A stretch of DNA of 64,000 nucleotides from Mallotus nudiflorus (lineage: Eukaryota > Streptophyta > Magnoliopsida > Malpighiales > Euphorbiaceae): contig CANTUR010001425.1 of NCBI GenBank assembly GCA_947683625.1, positions 1 through 64,000 on the forward strand. Reading direction: 5' to 3'. Of the stretch, positions 35,401 to 48,500 are shown one piece after another; positions within the stretch are counted from its first letter, which is position 1; every line of letters starts with the position of its first letter. Below the pieces are notes generated by a model. The model was not told the origin of the DNA. It made no database searches and was given only the letters and a program-made list of their open reading frames with translations. A program made the translations under genes and the position numbers.

Positions 35401-37918
35401 TGACCCACGGGGCCCTTAATATATCAAATATAAGCTGACTCAGACGGCTATAGTGCGGGCTATAAAGCCCATCTATAATGATTTGTCTTTGGGCCTAAAA
35501 ACCCATGTGTAGGCCCATGGATTTGATAGAGTGGGCTTGCGCACTTGGGCTTCAAATGGACGTTCATGGCGGCATCGGTTGACCCACGGGGCCCATAATA
35601 TATCAAATCGAAGCTGACTCAGAGGGCTATAACGGGCTGCTACAAACTGTGTCTGTAGCGGGCCGTCCTCGGGCCCAAATTCCTTTGTTTTGGGGCCCGA
35701 AAACCACTATTTCGGCCCATGGATTTGATTGTGGGCTTGCGCACTTGGGCTTCAAATGGACGTTCGTGGCGGCATCGGTTGAACCACGGGGCCCATAATA
35801 TATCAGATCGAAGCTGACTCAGAGGGCTACAGTACGGGCTCTAAAGCCCATCTATAGCGATTTGTCTTTGGGCCCAAAATCCCATGTTTAGGCCCATGGA
35901 TTTGATAGAGTGGGCTTGGGCACTTGGGCTTCAAATGGATGTTCGTGGCGGCATCGGTTGACCCACGGGGCCCATAATATATCAGATCGAAGCTGACTCA
36001 GAGGGCTACAGTGCGGGGTCTAAAGCTCATCTATAGCGATTTGTCTTTGGGCCCAAAAACCCATGTTTAGGCCCATGGATTTGATAGAGTGGGCTTGGGC
36101 ACTTGGGCTTCAAATGGACGTTCGTGGTGGCAACGGTTGACCCACGGGGCCCACAATATATCAAATATAAGCTGACTCAGACGGCTATAGTGCGGGCTAT
36201 AAAGCCCATCTATAACGATTTGTCTTTGGGCCTAAAAACCCATGTGTAGGCCCATGGATTTGATAGAGTGGGCTTGCGCACTTGGCCTTCAAATGGACGT
36301 TCGTGGCGGCATCGGTTGACCCACGGGGCCTATAATATATCAAATCGAAGCTGACTCAGAGGGCTATAACGGGCCGCTACAAACTGGGTCTGTAGCGGGC
36401 CGTCCTCGGGCCCAAATTTATTTGTTTTGGGGCCCGAAAACCACTATGTCGGCGCATGGATTTGATTGTGGGCTTGCGCACTTGGGCATCAAATGGACGT
36501 TCGTGGCGGCATCGGTTGACCCACTGGGCCCATAATATATCAGATCGAAGCTGACTCAGAGGGCTACAGTGCGGGCTCTAAAGCCCATCTAGAGCGATTT
36601 GTCTTTGGGCCCAAAAACCCATGTTTAGGCCCATGGATTTGATAGAGTGGGCTTGGGCACTTGGGCTTCAAATGGACGTTCGTGGTGGCATCGGTTGACC
36701 CACGGTGCCCGTAATATATCAAAAATAGGCTGACTCAGATGGCTATAGTGCGGGCTATAAAGCCCATCTATAACGATTTGTCTTTGGGCCTAAAAACCCA
36801 TGTGTAGGCCCATGGATTTGATAGAGTGGGCTTGCGCACTTGGGCTTCAAATGGACGTTCGTGGCGCCTTCGGTTGACCCACGGGGCCCATAATATATCA
36901 AATCGAAGCTGACTCAGAGGGCTATAACGGGCCGCTACACACTGGGTCTGTAGCGGGCCGTCCTCGGGCCCAAATTCCTTTGTTTTGGGGACCGAAAACC
37001 ATTATGTCGGCCCATGGATTTGATTGTGGGCTTGCGCACTTGGTCTTCAAATGGACGTTCGTGGTGGCATCGGTTGAACCACGGGGCCCATAATATATCA
37101 GATCGAAGCTGACTCAGAGGGCTACAGTGCGGGCTCTAAAGCCCATCTATAGCGATTTGTCTTTGGGCCCAAAATCCCATGTTTAGGCCCATGGATTTGA
37201 TAGAGTGGGCTTGGGCACTTGGGCTTCAAATGGATGTTCGTGGCGGCATCGGTTGACCCACGGGGCCCATAATATATCAGATCGAAGCTGACTCAGAGGG
37301 CTACAGTGCGGGCTCTAAAGCCCATCTATAGCGATTTGTCTTTGGGCCCAAAAACCCATGTTTAGGCCCATGGATTTGATAGAGTGGGCTTGGGCACTTG
37401 GGCTTCAAATGGACGTTCGTGGTGGCAACGGTTGACCCACGGGGCCCATAATATATCAAATATAAGCTGACTCAGATGGCTATAGTGCGGGCTATAAAGT
37501 CCATCTATAACGATTTGTCTTTGGGCCTAAAAACCCATGTGTAGGCCCATGGATTTGATAGAGTGGGCTTGCGCACTTGGGCTTCAAATGGACGTTCGTG
37601 GCGGCATCGGTTGACCCACGGGGCCCATAATATATCAAATCAAAGCTGACTCAGAGGGCTATAACGGGCCGCTACACACTGGGTCTGTAGCGGGCCGTCC
37701 TCGGGCCCAAATTCCTTTGTTTTGGGGCCCGAAAACCACTATGTCGGCCCATGGATTTGATTGTGGGCTTGCGCACTTGGGCTTCAAATGGACGTTCGTG
37801 GCGGCATCGGTTGACCCACGGGGCCCATAATATATCAAATATAAGCTGACTCAGACGGCTATAGTGCGGGCTATAAAGCCCATCTATAACGATTTGTCTT
37901 TGGGCCTAAAAACCCATG
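32424..37918 (+). repeat. 6.77 kb register block, copy 1
   Basis: This pairs with 39194-44696 at an offset of 6770 bp: gatgtttgtggcagcatcgg is at about 33211 and 39981, and caaaatcctatgtttagg at 34401 and 41171. T3 tails in both copies keep the same spacing. In copy 1 the T3 near 34891 has cgtgccggcatcgg and that near 35628 has cgttcatggcgg. In copy 2 the T3 with cgtgccggcatcgg is one cycle later (42340). The register is kept while two neighbouring T3 types are exchanged or replaced. Confidence 0.78.
37742..37918 (+). repeat. T4/T2 chimeric monomer, 177 bp
   Basis: The left half is T4 (tgtcggccc, gatttgattgtggg) and the right half is T2 (atcaaatataag, ctcagacggctatag, gggcctaaaaaccc). It is followed by a T2-like monomer with gagtggggttgcgtac. 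The same chimera recurs at 44519-44696 (with one extra base) and 50500-50676, so it is inherited by HOR copies. Confidence 0.82.
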
Positions 37919-38455
37919 TGTAGGCCCATGGATTTGATAGAGTGGGGTTGCGTACTTGGGCTTCAAATGGACGTTCGTGGCGGCATCGGTTGACCCACGG
38001 GGCCCATAGTATATCAGATCGAAGCTGACTCAGACGGCTATAGTGCGGGCTATAAAGCCCATCTATAATGATTTGTCTTTGGGCCTAAAAACCCATGTGT
38101 AGGCCCATGGATTTGATAGAGTGGGCTTGCGCACTTGGGCTTCAAATGGACGTTCGTGGCGCCTTCGGTTGACCCACGGGGCCCATAATATATCAAATCG
38201 AAGCTGACTCAGAGGGCTACAGTGCGGGCTCTAAAGCCCATCTATAGCGATTTGTCTTTGGGCCCAAAATCCCATGTTTAGGCCCATGGATTTGATAGAG
38301 TGGGCTTGGGCACTTGGGCTTCAAATGGATGTTCGTGGCGGCATCGGTTGACCCACGGGGCCCATAATATATCAGATCGAAGCTGACTCAGAGGGCTACA
38401 GTGCGGGCTCTAAAGCCCATCTATAGCGATTTGTCTTTGGGCCCAAAATCCCATG

Positions 38456-39192
38456 TTTAGGCCCATGGATTTGATAGAGTGGGCTTGGGCAATTGGGCTT
38501 CAAATGGATGTTCGTGGCGGCATCGGTTGACCCACGGGGCCCATAATATATCAGATCGAAGCTGACTCAGAGGGCTACAGTGCGGGCTCTAAAGCCCATC
38601 TATAGCGATTTGTCTTTGGGCCCAAAAACCCATGTTTAGGCCCATGGATTTGATAGAGTGGGCTTGGGCACTTGGGCTTCAAATGGACGTTCGTGGTGGC
38701 AACGGTTGACCCACGGGGCCCATAATATATCAAATATAAGCTGACTCAGATGGCTATAGTGCGGGCTATAAAGTCCATCTATAACGATTTGTCTTTGGGC
38801 CTAAAAACCCATGTGTAGGCCCATGGATTTGATAGAGTGGGCTTGCGCACTTGGGCTTCAAATGGACGTTCGTGGCGGCATCGGTTGACCCACGGGGCCC
38901 ATAATATATCAAATCAAAGCTGACTCAGAGGGCTATAACGGGCCGCTACACACTGGGTCTGTAGCGGGCCGTCCTCGGGCCCAAATTCCTTTGTTTTGGG
39001 GCCCGAAAACCACTATGTCGGCCCATGGATTTGATTGTGGGCTTGCGCACTTGGGCTTCAAATGGACGTTCGTGGCGGCATCGGTTGACCCACGGGGCCC
39101 ATAATATATCAGATCGAAGCTGACTCAGAGGGCTACAGTGCGGGCTCTAAAGCCCATCTATAGCGATTTGTCTTTGGGCCCAAAATCCCATG
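38456..39192 (+). repeat. 737 bp four-monomer cycle, copy 1 of a local duplication
   Basis: The order T1-T2-T3-T4 is repeated immediately at 39193-39929 with the same subtypes (gggcaattggg T1, gcaacgg T2 with cagatggc, T3 with atcaaatcaaag and cacactgggtc). This is the simplest tandem step of the array and is the reason the offset to the 32.2-33.2 kb region changes from 6033 to 6770 bp. Confidence 0.82.
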
Positions 39193-39929
39193 TTTAGGCC
39201 CATGGATTTGATAGAGTGGGCTTGGGCAATTGGGCTTCAAATGGATGTTCGTGGCGGCATCGGTTGACCCACGGGGCCCATAATATATCAGATCGAAGCT
39301 GACTCAGAGGGCTACAGTGCGGGCTCTAAAGCCCATCTATAGCGATTTGTCTTTGGGCCCAAAAACCCATGTTTAGGCCCATGGATTTGATAGAGTGGGC
39401 TTGGGCACTTGGGCTTCAAATGGACGTTCGTGGTGGCAACGGTTGACCCACGGGGCCCATAATATATCAAATATAAGCTGACTCAGATGGCTATAGTGCG
39501 GGCTATAAAGTCCATCTATAACGATTTGTCTTTGGGCCTAAAAACCCATGTGTAGGCCCATGGATTTGATAGAGTGGGCTTGCGCACTTGGGCTTCAAAT
39601 GGACGTTCGTGGCGGCATCGGTTGACCCACGGGGCCCATAATATATCAAATCAAAGCTGACTCAGAGGGCTATAACGGGCCGCTACACACTGGGTCTGTA
39701 GCGGGCCGTCCTCGGGCCCAAATTCCTTTGTTTTGGGGCCCGAAAACCACTATGTCGGCCCATGGATTTGATTGTGGGCTTGCGCACTTGGGCTTCAAAT
39801 GGACGTTCGTGGCGGCATCGGTTGACCCACGGGGCCCATAATATATCAGATCGAAGCTGACTCAGAGGGCTACAGTGCGGGCTCTAAAGCCCATCTATAG
39901 CGATTTGTCTTTGAGCCCAAAATCCCATG
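39193..39929 (+). repeat. 737 bp four-monomer cycle, copy 2
   Basis: This is in register with 38456-39192. A single change, ttgagccc near 39912 instead of ttgggccc, is seen just before the end. The next monomers (gtttgtggcagcatcggtagacc) belong to the 6.77 kb block. Confidence 0.8.
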
Positions 39930-42900
39930 TTTAGGCCCATGGATTTGATAGAGTGGGCTTGGGCAATTGGGCTTCAAATGGATGTTTGTGGCAGCATCGG
40001 TAGACCCACGGGGCCCATAATATATCAGATCGAAGCTAACTCAGAGGGCTACAGTGCGGGCTCTAATGCCCATCTATAGCGATTTGTCTTTGGGCCCAAA
40101 ATCCCATGTTTAGGCCCACGGATTTGATAGAGTGGGCTTGGGCAATTGGGCTTCAAATGGATGTTCGTGGCGGCATCGGTTGACCCACGGGGCCCATAAT
40201 ATATCAGATCGAAGCTGACTCAGAGGGCTACAGTGCGGGCTCTAAAGCCCATCTATAGCGATTTGTCTTTGGGCCTAAAAACCCATGTTTAGGCCCATGG
40301 ATTTGATAGAGTGGGCTTGGGCACTTGGGCTTCAAATGGACGTTCGTGGCGGCATCGGTTGACCCACGGGGCCCATAATATATCAAATCGAAGCTGACTC
40401 AGAGGGCTACAGTGCGGGCTCTAAAGCCCATCTATAGCGATTTGTCTTTGGGCCCAAAATCCCATGTTTAGGCCCATGGATTTGATAGAGTGGGCTTGGG
40501 CACTTGGGCTTCAAATGGATGTTCGTGGCGGCATCGGTTGACCCACGGGGCCCATAATATATCAGATCGAAGCTGACTCAGAGGGCTACAATGCGGGCTC
40601 TAAAGCCCATCTATAGCGATTTGTCTTTGGGCCCAAAATCCCATGTTTAGGCCCATGGATTTGATAGAGTGGGCTTGGGCAATTGGGCTTCAAATGGATG
40701 TTCGTGGCGGCATCGGTTGACCCACGGGGCCCATAATATATCAGATCGAAGCTGACTCAGAGGGCTACAGTGCGGGCTCTAAAGCCCATCTATAGCGATT
40801 TGTCTTTGGGCCCAAAAACCCATGTTTAGGCCCATGGATTTGATAGAGTGGGCTTGGGCACTTGGGCTTCAAAGGGACGTTCGTGGTGGCAACGGTTGAC
40901 CCACGGGGCCCATAATATATCAAATATAAGCTGACTCAGACGGCTATAGTGCGGCCTATAAAGTCCATCTATAACGATTTGTCTTTGGGCCTAAAAACCC
41001 AAGTGTAGGCCCATGGATTTGATAGAGTGGGCTTGCGCACTTGGGCTTCAAATGGACGTTCGTGGCGGCATCGGTTGACCCACGGGGCCCATAATATATC
41101 AGATCGAAGCTGACTCAGAGGGCTACAGTGCGGGCTCTAAAGCCCATCTATAGCGATTTGTCTTTGGGCCCAAAATCCTATGTTTAGGCCCATGGATTTG
41201 ACAGAGTGGGCTTGGGCAATTGGGCTTCAAATGGATGTTCGTGGCGGCATCGGTTGACCCACGGGGCCCATAATATATCAGATCGAAGCTGACTCAGAGG
41301 GCTACAGTGTGGGCTCTAAAGCCCATCTAGAGCGATTTGTCTTTGGGCCCAAAAACCCATGTTTAGGCCCATGGATTTGATAGAGTGGGCTTGGGCACTT
41401 GGGCTTCAAATGGACATTCGTGGTGGCATCGGTTGACCCCACGGGGCCCATAATATATCAAATATAAGCTAACTCAGATGGCTATAGTGCGGGCTATAAA
41501 GCCCATCTATAGCGATTTGTCTTTGGGCCTAATAACCCATGTGTAGGCCCATGGATTTGATAGAGTGGGCTTGCGCACTTGGGCTTCAAATGGACGTTCG
41601 TGGCGCCTTCGGTAGACCCACGGGGCCCATAATATATCAAATCGAAGCTGACTCAGAGGGCTATAATGGGCCGCTACAAACTGTGTCTATAGCGGGCCGT
41701 CCTCGGGCCCAAATTCCTTTGTTTTGGGGCCCGAAAACCACTATTTCGGCCCATGGATTTGATTGTGGGCTTGCGCACTTGGGCTTCAAATGGACGTTCG
41801 TGGCGGCATCGGTTGAACCACGGGGCCCAATAATATATCAGATCGAAGCTGACTCAGAGGGCTACAGTGCGGGCTCTAAAGCCCATCTATAGCGATTTGT
41901 CTTTGGGCCCAAAATCCCATGTTTAGGCCCATGGATTTGATAGAGTGGGCTTGGGCACTTGGGCTTCAAATGGATGTTCGTGGCGGCATCGGTTGACCCA
42001 CGGGGCCCATAATATATCAGATCGAAGCTGACTCAGAGGGCTACAGTGCGGGCTCTAAAGCTCATCTATAGCGATTTGTCTTTGGGCCCAAAAACCCATG
42101 TTTAGGCCCATGGATTTGATAGAGTGGGCTTGGGCACTTGGGCTTCAAATGGACGTTCGTGGTGGCAACGGTTGACCCACGGGGCCCATAATATATCAAA
42201 TATAAGCTGACTCAGACGGCTATAGTGCGGGCTATAAAGCCCATCTATAACGATTTGTCTTTGGGCCTAAAAACCCATGTGTAGGCCCATGGATTTGATA
42301 GAGTGGGCTTGCGCACTTGGGCTTCAAATGGACGTTCGTGCCGGCATCGGTTGACCCACGGGGCCTATAATATATCAAATCGAAGCTGACTCAGAGGGCT
42401 ATAACGAGCCGCTACAAACTGGGTCTGTAGCGGGCCGTCCTCGGGCCCAAATTTATTTGTTTTGGGGCCCGAAAACCACTATGTCGGCGCATGGATTTGA
42501 TTGTGGGCTTGCGCACTGGGCTTCAAATGGACGTTCGTGGCGGCATCGGTTGACCCACGGGGCCCATAATATATCAGATCGAAGCTGACTCAGAGGGCTA
42601 CAGTGCGGGCTCTAAAGCCCATCTATAGCGATTTGTCTTTGGGCCCAAAATCCCATGTTTAGGCCCATGGATTTGATAGAGTGGGCTTGGGCAATTGGGC
42701 TTCAAATGGATGTTCGTGGCGGCATCGGTTGACCCACGGGGCCCATAATATATCAGATCGAAGCTGACTCAGAGGGCTACAGTGCGGGCTCTAAAGCTCA
42801 TCTATAGCGATTTGTCTTTGGGCCCAAAAACCCATGTTTAGGCCCATGGATTTGATAGAGTGGGCTTGGGCACTTGGGCTTCAAATGGACGTTCGTGGTG

Positions 42901-44696
42901 GCAACGGTTGACCCCACGGGGCCCATAATATATCAAATATAAGCTGACTCAGACGGCTATAGTGCGGCTATAAAGCCCATTTATAACGATTTGTCTTTGG
43001 GCCTAAAAACCCATGTGTAGGGCCCATGGATTTGATAGAGTGGGCTTGCGCACTTGGCCTTCAAATGGACGTTCGTGGCGGCATCGGTTGACCCACGGGG
43101 CTATAATATATCAAATCGAAGCTGACTCAGAGGGCTATAACGGGCCGCTACAAACTGGGTCTGTAGCGGGCCGTCCTCGGGCCCAAATTTATTTGTTTTG
43201 GGGCCCGAAAACCACTATGTCGGCGCATGGATTTGATTGTGGGCTTGCGCACTTGGGCATCAAATGGGACGTTCGTGGCGGGCATCGGTTGACCCACTGG
43301 GCCCATAATATATCAGATCGAAGCTGACTCAGAGGGCTACAGTGCGGGCTCTAAAGCCCATCTAGAGCGATTTGTCTTTGGGCCCAAAAAACCCATGTTT
43401 AGGCCCATGGATTTGATAGAGTGGGCTTGGGCACTTGGGCTTCAAATGGACGTTCGTGGTGGCATCGGTTGACCCACGGTGCCCGTAATATATCAAAAAT
43501 AGGCTGACTCAGATGGCTATAGTGCGGGCTATAAAGCCCATCTATAACGATTTGTCTTTGGGCCTAAAAACCCATGTGTAGGCCCATGGATTTGATAGAG
43601 TGGGCTTGCGCACTTGGGCTTCAAATGGACGTTCGTGGCGCCTTCGGTTGACCCACGGGGCCCATAATATATCAAATCGAAGCTGACTCAGAGGGCTATA
43701 ACGGGCCGCTACAAGCTGGGTCTGTAGCGGGCCGTCCTCGGGCCCAAATTCCTTTGTTTTGGGGACCGAAAACCACTATGTCGGCCCATGGATTTGATTG
43801 TGGGCTTGCGCACTTGGTCTTCAAATGGACGTTCGTGGTGGCATCGGTTGAACCACGGGGCCCATAATATATCAGATCGAAGCTGACTCAGAGGGCTACA
43901 GTGCGGGCTCTAAAGCCCATCTATAGCGATTTGTCTTTGGGCCCAAAATCCCATGTTTAGGCCCATGGATTTGATAGAGTGGGCTTGGGCACTTGGGCTT
44001 CAAATGGATGTTCGTGGCGGCATCGGTTTGACCCACGGGGCCCATAATATATCAGATCGAAGCTGACTCAGAGGGCTACAGTGCGGGCTCTAAAGCCCAT
44101 CTATAGCGATTTGTCTTTGGGCCCAAAAAACCCATGTTTAGGCCCATGGATTTGATAGAGTGGGCTTGGGCACTTGGGCTTCAAATGGACGTTCGTGGGT
44201 GGCAACGGTTGACCCACGGGGCCCATAATATATCAAATATAAGCTGACTCAGATGGCTATAGTGCGGGCTATAAAGTCCATCTATAACGATTTGTCTTTG
44301 GGCCTAAAAACCCATGTGTAGGCCCATGGATTTGATAGAGTGGGCTTGCGCACTTGGGCTTCAAATGGACGTTCGTGGCGGCATCGGTTGACCCACGGGG
44401 CCCATAATATATCAAATCAAAGCTGACTCAGAGGGCTATAACGGGCCGCTACACACTGGGTCTGTAGCGGGCCGTCCTCGGGCCCAAATTCCTTTGTTTT
44501 GGGGCCCGAAAACCACTATGTCGGCCCATGGATTTGATTGTGGGCTTGCGCACTTGGGCTTCAAATGGACGTTCGTGGCGGCATCGGTTGACCCACGAGG
44601 CCCATAATATATCAAATATAAGCTGACTCAGACGGCTATAAGTGCGGGCTATAAAGCCCATCTATAACGATTTGTCTTTGGGCCTAAAAACCCATG
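39194..44696 (+). repeat. 6.77 kb register block, copy 2
   Basis: This matches 32424-37918 shifted by 6770 bp, closely for 39.2-41.5 kb and 43.0-44.7 kb. Between about 41.57 and 43.0 kb the T3 types are in a different order. From about 41.4 kb rightwards single-base homopolymer differences accumulate. Its right part is also the left part of the first 5.98 kb unit. Confidence 0.75.
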
Positions 44697-44785
44697 TGTA
44701 GGCCCATGGATTTGATAGAGTGGGGTTGCGTACTTGGGCTTCAAATGGACGTTCGTGGCGGCATCGGTTGACCCACGGGGGCCCA
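42905..44785. other. Cluster of homopolymer-length differences (likely consensus errors)
   Basis: Against the partner copy 5.98 kb to the right I count twelve single-base length changes. There are ten gains (near 42913, 43020, 43267, 43280, 43390, 44029, 44130, 44199, 44640, 44780) and two losses (near 42967 and 43101). Every one lengthens or shortens a run of identical bases, such as caaaaaaccc, cgtgggtggc and tcggtttgac. Similar changes occur at 41437, 41828 and 42516. The partner copy has the normal runs. This pattern is typical of uncorrected long-read consensus, although real mutation is not excluded. Confidence 0.65.
44519..44696 (+). repeat. T4/T2 chimeric monomer, second copy, 178 bp
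   Basis: It has the same chimera as 37742-37918, with one extra a (ctataagtg near 44640) and cacgaggccc. It is followed by two consecutive gtggggttgcgtac monomers, where the copy at 37.9 kb has only one; the 50.7-50.9 kb copy also has two. Confidence 0.8.
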
Positions 44786-45234
44786 TAGTATATCAGATCG
44801 AAGCTGACTCAGACGGCTATAGTGCGGGCTATAAAGCCCATCTATAACGACTTGTCTTTGGGCCTAAAAACCCATGTGTAGGCCCATGGATTTGATAGAG
44901 TGGGGTTGCGTACTTGGGCTTCAAATGGACGTTCGTGGCGGCATCGGTTGACCCACGGGGCCCATAATATATCAGATCGAAGCTGACTCAGAGGGCTACA
45001 GTGCGGGCTCTAAAGCCCATCTATAGCGATTTGTCTTTGGGCCCAAAAACCCATGTTTAGGCCCATGGATTTGATAGAGTGGGCTTGGGCACTTGGGCTT
45101 CAAATGGACGTTCGTGGTGGCAACGGTTGACCCACGGGGCCCATAATATATCAAATATAAGCTGACTCAGATGGCTATAGTGCGGGCTATAAAGTCCATC
45201 TATAACAATTTGTCTTTGGGCCTAAAAACCCATG

Positions 45235-45515
45235 TGTAGGCCCACGAATTTGATAGAGTGGGCTTGCGCACTTGGGCTTCAAATGGACGTTCGTGGCGGC
45301 ATCGGTTGACCCACGGGGCCCATAATATATCAAATCGAAGCTGACTCAGAGGGCTATAACGGGCCGCTACAAACTGCGTCTGTAGCGGGCCTTCGTGGCG
45401 GCATCGGTTGACCCACGGGGCCCATAATATATCAGATCGAAGCTGACTCAGAGGGCTACAGTGCGGGCTCTAAAGCCCATCTATAGCGATTTGTCTTTGG
45501 GCCCAAAAACCCATG
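45235..45515 (+). repeat. Fused T3/T4 monomer, 281 bp (second copy)
   Basis: T3 (aaactgcgtctgtagcgggcc) joins T4 (ttcgtggcggcatcgg) at 45391/45392. Relative to an intact T3-T4 pair 98 bp are missing, with no shared bases at the joint. The monomer start reads tgtaggcccacgaatttg, shared with the copy 5979 bp to the right. Confidence 0.87.
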
Positions 45516-48500
45516 TTTAGGCCCATGGATTTGATAGAGTGGGCTTGGGCACTCGGGCTTCAAATGGACGTTCGTGGGTGGCAACGGTTGACCTACGGGG
45601 CCCATAATATATCAAATATAAGCTGACTCACACGGCTATAGTGCGGGCTATAAAGTCCATCTATAACGATTTGTCTTTGGGCCTAAAAACCCATGTGTAG
45701 GCCCATGGATTTGATAGAGTGGGCTTGCGCACTTGGGCTTCAAATGGACGTTCGTGGCGGCATCGGTTGACCCACGGGGCCCATAATATATCAAATCGAA
45801 GCTGACTCAGAGGGCTATAACGGGCCGCTACAAACTGTGTCTGTAGCGGGCCGTCCTCGGGCCCAAATTCCTTTGTTTTGGGGCCCGAAAACCACTATGT
45901 CGGCCCATGGATTTGATTGTGGGCTTGCGCACTTGGGCTTCAAATGGACGTTCGTGGCGGCATCGGTTGACCCACGGGGCCCATAATATATCAGATCGAA
46001 GCTGACTCAGAGGGCTACAGTGCGGGCTCTAAAGCCCATCTATAGCGAATTGTCTTTGGGCCCAAAATCCCATGTTTAGGCCCATGGATTTGATAGAGTG
46101 GGCTTGGCCACTTGGGTTTCAAATGGACGTTCGTGGTGGCATCGGTTGACCCACGGGGCCCATAATATATCAAATATAAGCTGACTCAGACGGCTATAGT
46201 GCGGGCTATAAAGCCCATCTATAACGATTTGTCTTTGGGCCTAAAAACCCATGTGTAGGCCCATGGATTTGATAGAGTGGGGTTGCGTACTTGGGCTTCA
46301 AATGGACGTTCGTGGCGGCATCGGTTGACCCACGGGGCCCATAATATATCAGATCGAAGCTGACTCAGAGGGCTACAGTGCGGGCTCTAAAGCCCATCTA
46401 TAGCGATTTGTCTTTGGGCCCAAAATCCCATGTTTAGGCCCATGGATTTGATAGAGTGGGCTTGGGCAATTGGGCTTGAAATGGATGTTCGTGGCGGCAT
46501 CGGTTGATCCACAGGGCCCATAATATATCAGATAGAAGCTGACTCAGAGGGCTACAGTGCGGGCTCTAAAGCCCATCTAGAGCGATTTGTCTTTGGGCCC
46601 AAAAACCCATGTTTAGGCCCATGGATTTGATAGAGTGGGCTTGGGCACTTGGGCTTCAAATGGACGTTCGTGGTGGCATCGGTTGACCCACGGGGGCCCA
46701 TAATATATCAAATATAAGCTGACTCAGACGGCTATAGTGCGGGCTATAAAGCCCATCTATAACGATTTGTCTTTGGGCCTAAAAACCCATGTGTAGGCCC
46801 ATGGATTTGATAGAGTGGGCTTGCGCACTTGGGCTTCAAATGGACATTCGTGGCGCCTTTGGTTGACCCACGGGGCCCATAATATATCAAATCGAAGCTG
46901 ACTCAGAGGGCTATAACGGGCCGCTACAAACTACTTCTGTAGCGGGCCGTCCTCGGGCCCAAATTCCTTTGTTTTGGGGCCCGAAAACCACTATTTCGGC
47001 CCATGGATTTGATTGTGGGCTTGCGTACTTGGGCTTCAAATGGACGTTCGTGGCGGCATCGGTTGACTCACGGGGCCCATAATATATCAAATCGAAGCTG
47101 ACTCAGAGGGCTACAGTGCGGGCTCTAAAGCCCATCTATAGCGATTTGTCTTTGGGCCCAAAATCCCATGTTTAGGCCCATGGATTTGATAGAGTGGGCT
47201 TGGGCACTCGGGCTTCAAATGGATGTTCGTGGCGGCATTGGTTGACCCACGGGACCCATAATATATCAGATCGAAGCTGACTCAGAGGGCTACAGTGCGG
47301 GCTCTAAAGCCCATCTATAGCGATTTGTCTTTGGGCCCAAAAACCCATGTGTAGGCCCATGGATTTGATAGAGTGGGCTTGGGCACTTGGGCTTCAAATG
47401 GACGTTCGTGGTGGCAACGGTTGACCCACGGGGCCCATAATATATCAAATATAAGCTGACTCAGACGGCTATAGTACGGGCTATAAAGTCCATCTATAAC
47501 GATTTGTCTTTGGGCCTAAAAACCCATGTGTAGGCCCATGGATTTGATAGAGTGGGCTTGCGCACTTGGGCTTCAAATGGACGTTCGTGGCGGCATCGAT
47601 TGACCCACGGGGCCCATAATATATCAAATCGAAGCTGACTCAGAGGGCTATAACGGGCCGCTACAAACTGCTTCTGTAGCGGGCCGTCCTCGGGCCCAAA
47701 TTCCTTTGTTTTGGGGCCCGAAAACCACTATGTCGGCCCATGGATTTGATTATGGGCTTGCGCACTTGGGCTTCAAATGGACGTTCGTGGCGGCATCGGT
47801 TGACCCACGACGCCTATAATATATCAGATCGAAGCTGACTCAGAGGGCTACAGTGTGGGCTCTAAAGCCCATCTATAGTGATTTGTCTTTGGGCCAAAAA
47901 TCCCATGTTTAGGCCCATGGATTTGATAGAGTGGGCTTGGGCACTTGGGCTTCAAATGGATGTTCGTGGCGGCATCGGTTGACCCACGGGGCCCATAATA
48001 TATCAGATCGAAGCTGACTCAGAGGGCTACAGTGCGGGCTCTAAAGCCCATCTATAGCGATTTGTCTTTGGGCCCAAAAACCCATGTTTAGGCCCATGGA
48101 TTTGATAGAGTGGGCTTGGGCACTTGGGCTTCAAATGGACGTTCGTGGTGGCATCGGTTGACCCACGGGGCCCATAATATATCAAATATAAGCTGACTCA
48201 GACGGCTATAGTGCGGGCTATAAAGCCCATCTATAACGATTTGTCTTTGGGCCTAAAAACCCATGTGTAGGCCCATGGATTTGATAGAGTGGGCTTGCGC
48301 ACTTGGGCTTCAAATGGACGTTCGTGGCGGCATCGGTTGACGCACGGGGCTCATAATATATCAAATCGAAGCTGACTCAGAGGGCTATAACAGGCCGCTA
48401 CAAATTGGGACTGTAGCGGGCCGTCCTCGGGCCCAAATTCCTTTGTTTTGGGGCCCGAAAACCACTATTTCGGCCCATGGATTTGATTGTGGGCTTGCAC

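Noticed and set aside
41539..41892. Open reading frame of 117 codons, plus strand
   Set aside because: It reads through T2/T3/T4 satellite sequence, starts in a monomer border, and depends on a single-base gain near 41828. There is no known domain. Monomers of 179 and 202 bp shift the frame at every repeat, so no long frame can persist.
43013..43327. Open reading frame of 104 codons, plus strand
   Set aside because: It lies in the homopolymer-indel patch and exists only because of the length changes near 43020, 43101, 43267 and 43280. The sister copy 5.98 kb away does not keep it.
44449..44661. Minus-strand open reading frame of 70 codons
   Set aside because: It is the antisense of T3 and the T4/T2 chimera, and includes the extra base near 44640. 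There is no evidence of a gene.
45570..45590. cgtgggtggc as another sequencing-error insertion
   Set aside because: The same extra g is present in the sister copy near 51555, so this one was inherited with the 5.98 kb unit rather than being private noise.
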